From Alteromonas sp. BMJM2 (GTDB taxonomy: Bacteria; Pseudomonadota; Gammaproteobacteria; Enterobacterales; Alteromonadaceae), in the NCBI RefSeq assembly GCF_027257845.1, contig NZ_JAPVOT010000023.1, positions 1-47,578 of the forward strand: a stretch of DNA of 47,578 nt. The letters run 5' to 3'. Positions 42,399 to 47,578 of this stretch are shown piece by piece. Below the pieces are notes generated by a model. That model was not told the origin of the DNA. It saw nothing but the letters and a program-made list of their open reading frames with translations, and made no database searches. Made by a program: the position numbers and the translations under genes. Positions within the stretch are counted from its first letter, which is position 1, and each line of letters begins with the position of its first letter.

Positions 42399-42592
42399 TA
42401 ACCTGAATCCTGTTTAAGAAAAGGCGCTCAGCACCACTAGAAATGCGAATTACTGCGTTGCAAAAGTAAGTAATAGAACAACTATTACGTGACTTTTGCG
42501 CCTTGCACTTCGCATTTCTAGCAGTACTGAGTTTGAAATTTAAATTTTATAGAACAAATGCTTGCACCATTCTTTAAACAGGATTCAGGTTA
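42399..42592. mobile_element. MITE-like palindromic element, 194 bp
   Basis: TAACCTGAATCCTGTTTAA (42399-42417) and its exact complement at 42574-42592 are perfect 19-base terminal inverted repeats. Inner arms 42427-42449 and 42509-42531 match at 20 of 23 positions; a third pair (near 42455 and 42482-42505) continues the stem. It encodes no protein. The layout is that of a non-autonomous miniature element; the ends begin with TA, so a TA target is possible. Confidence 0.8.
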
Positions 42593-42711
42593 TGTAAAAT
42601 AGACAAGTTTGGAAAGCACGCGATTGTAGCGTAACTTGCGCAAAATTCCCACTTCAATTGCCCGTAGAAAGGCGTTTCAAATTGCGCGTGAACTGACTTG
42701 TGACAAGATAT

Positions 42712-45546
42712 CTAGACAGCGGCGAGTTCGTTGGCAATACAATTAAATAAGACACGCTTTCGAATGGGCTTACTCAAATACGCATCCATGCCAGCGTTGA
42801 GACAGGCAATTCGGTCTTCTTCAAAGGCATTTGCCGTTAGCGCAATAATACGCACGGTGTCTTTGTTTATGCCGTGTTTGCGAATTTGTGAGGCAGCTGT
42901 CAGGCCATCCATGACAGGCATTTGACAGTCCATGAGAATGACGTCAAACGGGTATTTCTTTGCTGCCTCTAATGTATCTTGACCATTCTTAGCACGAATA
43001 CAGCGTACATTGGCACTAGATAACATTTCCATGACTATTTCGGCATTAATATCGTTATCTTCTGCTAATAGAATATGGGTGTTATTGGGTATCGTTTTGA
43101 TACTAGGCTCGGTGTTAGCGGCTTTGGCTAGCGCTCTATTTGTGCTCTCTTTGCAGGGAATATAAAATGTAAAGGTAGAGCCATTGTCCAGTGTACTTTC
43201 TACGCACATTTCGCCCCCCAGCAACTCCACTATCCCTCTGCTAATGGCTAAGCCTAGACCAGTGCCGCCATAGTCTCGTGTGGTGGATGCATCAGCCTGC
43301 TCAAACTTTCCAAAAATGGTATGAAGTTTGTCTTTTGAAATCCCAACTCCGGTATCTTCAATGCCAATACTAAGAGAGTTATCTGCATAATTTGCTGTTA
43401 TTGTAACGGTGCCGCCATTAGTAAATTTAATCGCGTTACTGAGCAAGTTATTTACGACTTGTCCAACTTTGCCAGAATCAAGAGTCAGTAGTGCTGGCAC
43501 CGAATCGTCAACAAAAAGGTGAATTTCAATTTCCTTAATATTTGCCGTGTACGTGAACAATTCTTTAGCCGCTGACAGTAACTCGCGTATTGGCGTATCT
43601 TGATAATCTGCGACCATCTTACCTGACTCTATCTTAGACCAATCGAGAATACTGTCTAAAATGTGCAGTAGATTAGTGGCAGAACGAGAGATAGTGTTAG
43701 CTCTTGACGCAATGTAACCAGGCAGTTCGTACTCTGACATCAGCTCACACGAGCCAATAATTCCATTCATCGGAGTACGAATTTCGTGGCTCATGTTTGC
43801 TAAAAACTGGGTTTTAGCAATATTCGCCGCTTCTGCAGATTTTAGTGCGCTTTCCAAATGTTGGGTTTTTTCTTCAATACGAACCTCCAATGACTGATTC
43901 AGCTCACCCAGCTCCACGTTTAACTGCCTTTCAGTGGCCCTTGCCCTGCCTAATTCGTCAAAAGCGGCCAATAATCTTTGCTCCAAACTGATAAATTCAT
44001 TGTTTAGCGCAGTAAGCTCTTGAATATGAAACTCTTCGCTAGGGATACTGCTCCCTGGCTTACTTTTGTGGTCAAAACTAGCAATGTAGCGAATGAGTCG
44101 TTTAAGGGGCATGCTGATCATTCGAGCGACCAAAAACCCCGCAAATGTGCCAAATATAGATAGCAATAATAGTAAAACCAGGTCCTTCATCAGGTAGTTG
44201 CTCATGGAGGCTTGAAGATACTCACGGTTGAAGAAATAGCTTAACGTCCAGTTGACCTGTGGTATGTCACCCTCAAACCGCAGCCAGTTTTTTCCCCCAA
44301 TACCATTATCTAACTCAACATCACATTGTGGCTCGCACTCATAAAATGGGGCTTTACCTAACGGCTTTAAATTAAGCTCATTCGATGCAAATACCACATC
44401 TCCTTTTCTATCTTCAATTAATAAAGAGAAGCCATCTAAACTGAGCTCGTCAAACGCAGTAAAGCTTTTGAGAGACAATGAGCCTTCAACAATACCAACG
44501 GTGTCATCGCGACTTGTCTTGATAGGAGCGGAAATGGCAACAATCGGATCACTGCCAAAGCCACGGCCTTGGAATACATCGGATAAATAGGGCTTACCAG
44601 ACTGCATCACTTCAAAGAAATAGGGGCGATTTGCAACATTCGAGCTAACACCAGATTTAACTTTTTCGATTAGATTAGTGGGATATGTATGAGTAATGTC
44701 TCCCTGTTTATCGGCGATAAGAAAGGTGATGAAGTTAGGATAATATTCGGCCAGTATAGACAGCTGTTTTGATGAAGCTGCATCTAATTCTGTTTGTGTT
44801 TTACCTCCTGACAACGTTTTTGCGGTTGCCGTGACCACGCTTTGGTGTTGCTCAATGAAATCAGATAACTGTTGCTGCAGCACTGCAATGCGTTGAAGCA
44901 TGTATTGTTGAATTTGACGTTCTTGCTGCTGTTGAAACAGCGAGACCGACAGGTAAATCACGGCCATAGAGCCTATAAAGAAACAGCCAGAAAAGAAGTA
45001 GCTGAATAAAAAATTAAGCTTCACCTTTTCTGACACGTACGCACCGTTTCGTCTCAAACCGTGAGTCGCTAGATAGACAAAATGCCCAGTTACTAAACCA
45101 AAAGCGCCGCTTATCCAAGTAACCAGAACGCCAGAAATAAGTAAATTGAGGTTTTCGTGGTTAACAGCGCCGCTGTCAACATAGTGCTCAAGCAACAACA
45201 CTGGCACAAAGACAATGGACCAAACGCCCCCCCCTATTTTTACTACTTGCGCAGGAGATTTCTGGTACCCAAACAGGCTTATGACGATGGGTAATAACGT
45301 GAGGCATTCTTTTCCGATGATATCTCCATCACTAAACCAAAGTGGAGAGCAAATCAGCAACGCTATAGGTATTGATAGGTAGGGTGTAAAACGAAGGGCG
45401 GCATATACTGCTGCGCCACAGCCAAACACCACGATACCTGAGCTATCAAATGGGGCTGGTAATACATTAATAAACCCGCCCACTAAGCATAATAAAATAA
45501 CTTCCAGTGCTAAAGACCAGCTAAAAACATAACGAGTTTTACTCAA
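42712..45546 (-). CDS. Hybrid sensor histidine kinase with N-terminal membrane domain
   Basis: 944 residues. Residues 8-165 hold about six membrane helices (MASE-like), and a further helix lies at 180-203. Residues 205-440 are an extracytoplasmic double-Cache-like sensor ([40 protein letters not shown]). A helix at 455-477, HAMP to about 530 and a coiled coil to 575 follow. The HisKA box [15 protein letters not shown] carries H587, the ATPase has N704 and DTGVGIS, and the receiver domain D873 and K926. There is no second receiver or HPt domain. Small ligands such as amino or organic acids are likely signals. It ends 120 bases from the MITE. Confidence 0.9.
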   Translation of the reverse strand: MSKTRYVFSWSLALEVILLCLVGGFINVLPAPFDSSGIVVFGCGAAVYAALRFTPYLSIPIALLICSPLWFSDGDIIGKECLTLLPIVISLFGYQKSPAQVVKIGGGVWSIVFVPVLLLEHYVDSGAVNHENLNLLISGVLVTWISGAFGLVTGHFVYLATHGLRRNGAYVSEKVKLNFLFSYFFSGCFFIGSMAVIYLSVSLFQQQQERQIQQYMLQRIAVLQQQLSDFIEQHQSVVTATAKTLSGGKTQTELDAASSKQLSILAEYYPNFITFLIADKQGDITHTYPTNLIEKVKSGVSSNVANRPYFFEVMQSGKPYLSDVFQGRGFGSDPIVAISAPIKTSRDDTVGIVEGSLSLKSFTAFDELSLDGFSLLIEDRKGDVVFASNELNLKPLGKAPFYECEPQCDVELDNGIGGKNWLRFEGDIPQVNWTLSYFFNREYLQASMSNYLMKDLVLLLLLSIFGTFAGFLVARMISMPLKRLIRYIASFDHKSKPGSSIPSEEFHIQELTALNNEFISLEQRLLAAFDELGRARATERQLNVELGELNQSLEVRIEEKTQHLESALKSAEAANIAKTQFLANMSHEIRTPMNGIIGSCELMSEYELPGYIASRANTISRSATNLLHILDSILDWSKIESGKMVADYQDTPIRELLSAAKELFTYTANIKEIEIHLFVDDSVPALLTLDSGKVGQVVNNLLSNAIKFTNGGTVTITANYADNSLSIGIEDTGVGISKDKLHTIFGKFEQADASTTRDYGGTGLGLAISRGIVELLGGEMCVESTLDNGSTFTFYIPCKESTNRALAKAANTEPSIKTIPNNTHILLAEDNDINAEIVMEMLSSANVRCIRAKNGQDTLEAAKKYPFDVILMDCQMPVMDGLTAASQIRKHGINKDTVRIIALTANAFEEDRIACLNAGMDAYLSKPIRKRVLFNCIANELAAV

Positions 45547-45567
45547 AGATAGCCTCCAGCGCCATGA

Positions 45568-46866
45568 TTAGTTCTGCTTCATGTAATCGAGGGTAAAGTT
45601 GGTCAGTAGTTTTACGCCCAATTTCATACCTTCATCATCCACAAAAAATTCCGGCGTGTGATGAGCAGGACTCTCTTCTTCAGATACATCTAAAGGCTTT
45701 CCACCTACCCACACGTATAGGCCAGGTACTTGCTCCTGAAAGAATGAGAAGTCTTCCGCACCTGTGACCGGGTTTGATAACAAGGTGTTTTCAACACCTG
45801 CCGTACGCTGCATTGTCGGCAACATGGCCTGCGTTAATGCGGGATCGTTATAAGTAATGGGGTAAGAATAGTCTAACGGCAATGTTAGCTCTGCTTTGGC
45901 TCCCATACTTTCAGCAATAGCATTTACCTTACGAGGCAAGGCTTCATAAATATGCTCTCGAGCAGCTTTGTTCAACGTTCTGATAGTGCCGACTAACTCT
46001 ACTTCATTGGGGATAATATTAGACCTGTTACCACCGTGAATTGAACCAATAGACACAACAGCAGCATCATCAATAAGCTTTAGTTCTCTGCTGACAATAG
46101 TTTGGATAGACATGATCATTTGAGCAGCGGTAACAACGGGATCCACGCTTTTCCACGGATAAGCACCATGCGCCTGTTTACCGTGAATAACGATTTTAAA
46201 CGGATCTACGGCAGCCATGGTGCCACCAGGCTTATAACGCACTTTGCCTACATCAGTGTTGGCATTAATGTGTAAACCGAAAATCACATCCACATCAGGA
46301 TTTTTAAGTACCCCTTCCTTTACCATCACTTCGGCACCACCGGTTTCTCCCGCGGGGGCGCCCTCTTCAGCCGGCTGAAAGATAAATTTTACCTTGCCAG
46401 TAAGTTCGCTTTTTATATCGGTAAGGATTTTAGCGGCCCCCATCAGCATAGCCATATGAGTGTCGTGACCACATGCGTGCATCACAGGAACGTCATTTCC
46501 ATTGTATTCGCCCATTTGTTCAGAGCGATAGGATAATTGGTTTTGCTCTTTAACCGGCAGACCATCCATATCGGCGCGAAGCGCGACCACAGGACCTGGC
46601 TTTCCAGAGTCAAGAATGGCGACTACGCCCGTTTTTGCAACACCGGTTTGAACCTCTAATCCTAACGAAGTAAGGTAGTTTGCAATGTAATCTGCTGTTT
46701 TGAATTCACGGTTGGAAAGCTCAGGGAATTGGTGAAAATGATGGCGCCATTTAATGACGTCTGGCTCGACGTTTGTGGCTAAACTGTCGACATCTACGGT
46801 TGCAGCGAACACACTGGTCGATACAGCTAAACTTGCGAAGGTTAAGGTTGCTAACTTCCCGATCAT
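45568..46866 (-). CDS. M20-family amidohydrolase, exported (hippurate hydrolase-like)
   Basis: 432 residues. Signal peptide to about residue 21 (STSVFAA). HACGHDTHMAMLMGAAKILT carries metal ligands, FIFQPAEEGAPAGETGGAEV the general-base Glu pair, and TGAEDFSFFQEQVPGLYVWV the last ligand region. GGTMAAVDPFKIVIHGKQAH is the start of the dimer domain. It cuts N-acyl amino acids or similar amides in the periplasm. It lies 21 bases upstream of the kinase gene on the same strand; the two could share a transcript. Confidence 0.92.
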   Translation of the reverse strand: MIGKLATLTFASLAVSTSVFAATVDVDSLATNVEPDVIKWRHHFHQFPELSNREFKTADYIANYLTSLGLEVQTGVAKTGVVAILDSGKPGPVVALRADMDGLPVKEQNQLSYRSEQMGEYNGNDVPVMHACGHDTHMAMLMGAAKILTDIKSELTGKVKFIFQPAEEGAPAGETGGAEVMVKEGVLKNPDVDVIFGLHINANTDVGKVRYKPGGTMAAVDPFKIVIHGKQAHGAYPWKSVDPVVTAAQMIMSIQTIVSRELKLIDDAAVVSIGSIHGGNRSNIIPNEVELVGTIRTLNKAAREHIYEALPRKVNAIAESMGAKAELTLPLDYSYPITYNDPALTQAMLPTMQRTAGVENTLLSNPVTGAEDFSFFQEQVPGLYVWVGGKPLDVSEEESPAHHTPEFFVDDEGMKLGVKLLTNFTLDYMKQN

Positions 46867-47028
46867 AATATTTATCCTTTGTTGTTTTGACCAGAATAGA
46901 GCATCTGGTAAAAGAACACACCCAGAACTTGATCTTAGAAAATTAAACTAACGCATCCACAAATACAAAAACATTATCCGGAAGTCTAAAACTGTAAATA
47001 AAGGAGCCTATAGACATATTCAGATACA

Positions 47029-47043
47029 AAAAAGGCGCCTTTT
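47029..47043. terminator. Possible truncated terminator
   Basis: AAAAGGCGCCTTTT is a perfect palindrome followed directly by GAAGTGACCCCC, the IS3 element start. It looks like a terminator with its T run cut short by the insertion. Confidence 0.35.
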
Positions 47044-47047
47044 GAAG

Positions 47048-47578
47048 TGACCCCCAATAGTTGGACTATCCAATTACTGGGGGTCTTTTTATGTCCAAAC
47101 ATCACAGAGCATTTAAGTTAAAGCTAGCGCGACTAGCGCAAGAAGAGAGTTCAGGAGTCTTAGGTTCAAAGTTTGAGGTACGCTCCAACCTTATCCGTTA
47201 TTGGTCTCAAGTTTATCGCATTAACGGCTTTGATAGCTTTTTTCACAAGCAACGCCCTTACTCCTTCGAATTTAAAATTCATGTACTTAATACCATGGCA
47301 GCGAATAACTGGTCACTGACTTATACCAGCGCCTATTTCGACTTATCAACTCCTGGTATTTTATTTCAATGGCAAAAGCTTTATGCTCACGAGGGTATAA
47401 CCCGTCTAAAACCACAGAAAACAGGTAGGCCTCGCGTGACGAATCATTCTTCAACTCCTAAACCATCAGCAGACATGTCTGAAAAAGAGCTCAGAGAAGA
47501 ATTGGATTATCTACGTGCAGAGAACGCAGTCTTAAAAAAGTTAGAAGCCTTGGCTCAAGCCAGAAAGAAAAAAGCAAA
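47048..47578 (+). mobile_element. IS3-family insertion sequence (IS150-like), left end, cut by the window
   Basis: TGACCCCCAATAGTTGGAC at 47048 is a TG-starting left end of the IS150 group. GACCCCCAAT...ATTACTGGGGGTC forms a small hairpin just before the OrfA start. The element continues past the window, so orfB and the right repeat are not seen. Confidence 0.75.
47091..47578 (+). CDS. IS3-family transposase OrfA (partial)
   Basis: At least 162 residues from ATG 47091, without a stop before the window ends. SKHHRAFKLKLARLAQEESS and GSKFEVRSNLIRYWSQVYRI form a first helix-turn-helix. FEFKIHVLNTMAANNWSLTY and FDLSTPGILFQWQKLYAHEG form a second, as in IS150-type OrfA. MSEKELREELDYLRAENAVL is the leucine-zipper part that pairs OrfA with OrfAB. 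It is the DNA-binding subunit; the DDE catalytic domain lies in OrfB, outside the window. Confidence 0.85.
   Translation, partial: MSKHHRAFKLKLARLAQEESSGVLGSKFEVRSNLIRYWSQVYRINGFDSFFHKQRPYSFEFKIHVLNTMAANNWSLTYTSAYFDLSTPGILFQWQKLYAHEGITRLKPQKTGRPRVTNHSSTPKPSADMSEKELREELDYLRAENAVLKKLEALAQARKKKA

Noticed and set aside
47565..47578. AAAAAAG as the IS3 programmed -1 frameshift site
   Set aside because: The reading phase here is AAA AAA G, not the classical A AAA AAG, and the overlap with orfB is outside the window.

Overview
The window looks like chromosomal DNA of a marine gammaproteobacterium, most likely Alteromonas or a close relative. This rests on gene content and protein style, not on a search. 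Content includes a DUF2065-purA pair, NamZ/NagZ/MurQ peptidoglycan recycling genes, several outer-membrane porins, a PQQ sugar dehydrogenase and an integron array rich in toxin-antitoxin (TA) cassettes. Core genes are intact and closely packed.

Positions 1-4523 are the distal end of an integron cassette array. All recognisable attC sites face the same way, so the integrase should lie left of the window. Base 1 falls inside an IS110/IS1111-type transposase that sits in an attC site. The cassettes that follow are: a membrane-anchored unknown protein; an antitoxin with only the tail of its ParE-type toxin; an inverted parDE pair; yefM-yoeB with TGTACA operators; an inverted, frameshifted PIN toxin; and an inverted RelE-like/ParD-like pair. 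The most interesting element is on the minus strand at 623-1323. It is a group II intron with recognisable domains V and VI but no reverse-transcriptase gene, inserted inside the attC site of the first cassette. Removing it rebuilds a normal attC start.

From 4529 to 17000 lie chromosomal housekeeping and envelope genes: a K+/H+ antiporter; a group of small enzymes (YCII, histidine phosphatase, P-loop kinase); an SGNH hydrolase; an NRAMP-related transporter lacking the usual metal motif; an alginate-export-type porin; a porin plus solute-binding-protein pair; and a YitT membrane protein.

From 17167 to 27461 there is a probable cell-wall recycling locus: alr, murQ, namZ, a two-domain lipoprotein nagZ, an NhaC-family transporter and gamma-glutamyltranspeptidase. 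Together they could release MurNAc from wall fragments, convert MurNAc-6-P to GlcNAc-6-P, and handle D-alanine and gamma-glutamyl peptides.

From 27500 to 46900 are an NYN nuclease-like protein, a VOC protein, a coniferyl-aldehyde-dehydrogenase-like enzyme, purA and DUF2065, a PLP enzyme, a CnoX-type thioredoxin, an Mpo1-like protein, an S9 peptidase, a PQQ sugar dehydrogenase, dps, a copper chaperone, tRNA-Thr(UGU), purEK, a hybrid sensor kinase and an M20 amidohydrolase. A 194-bp palindromic MITE-like element lies just upstream of purE. The window ends inside an IS3-family element (47048 onward).
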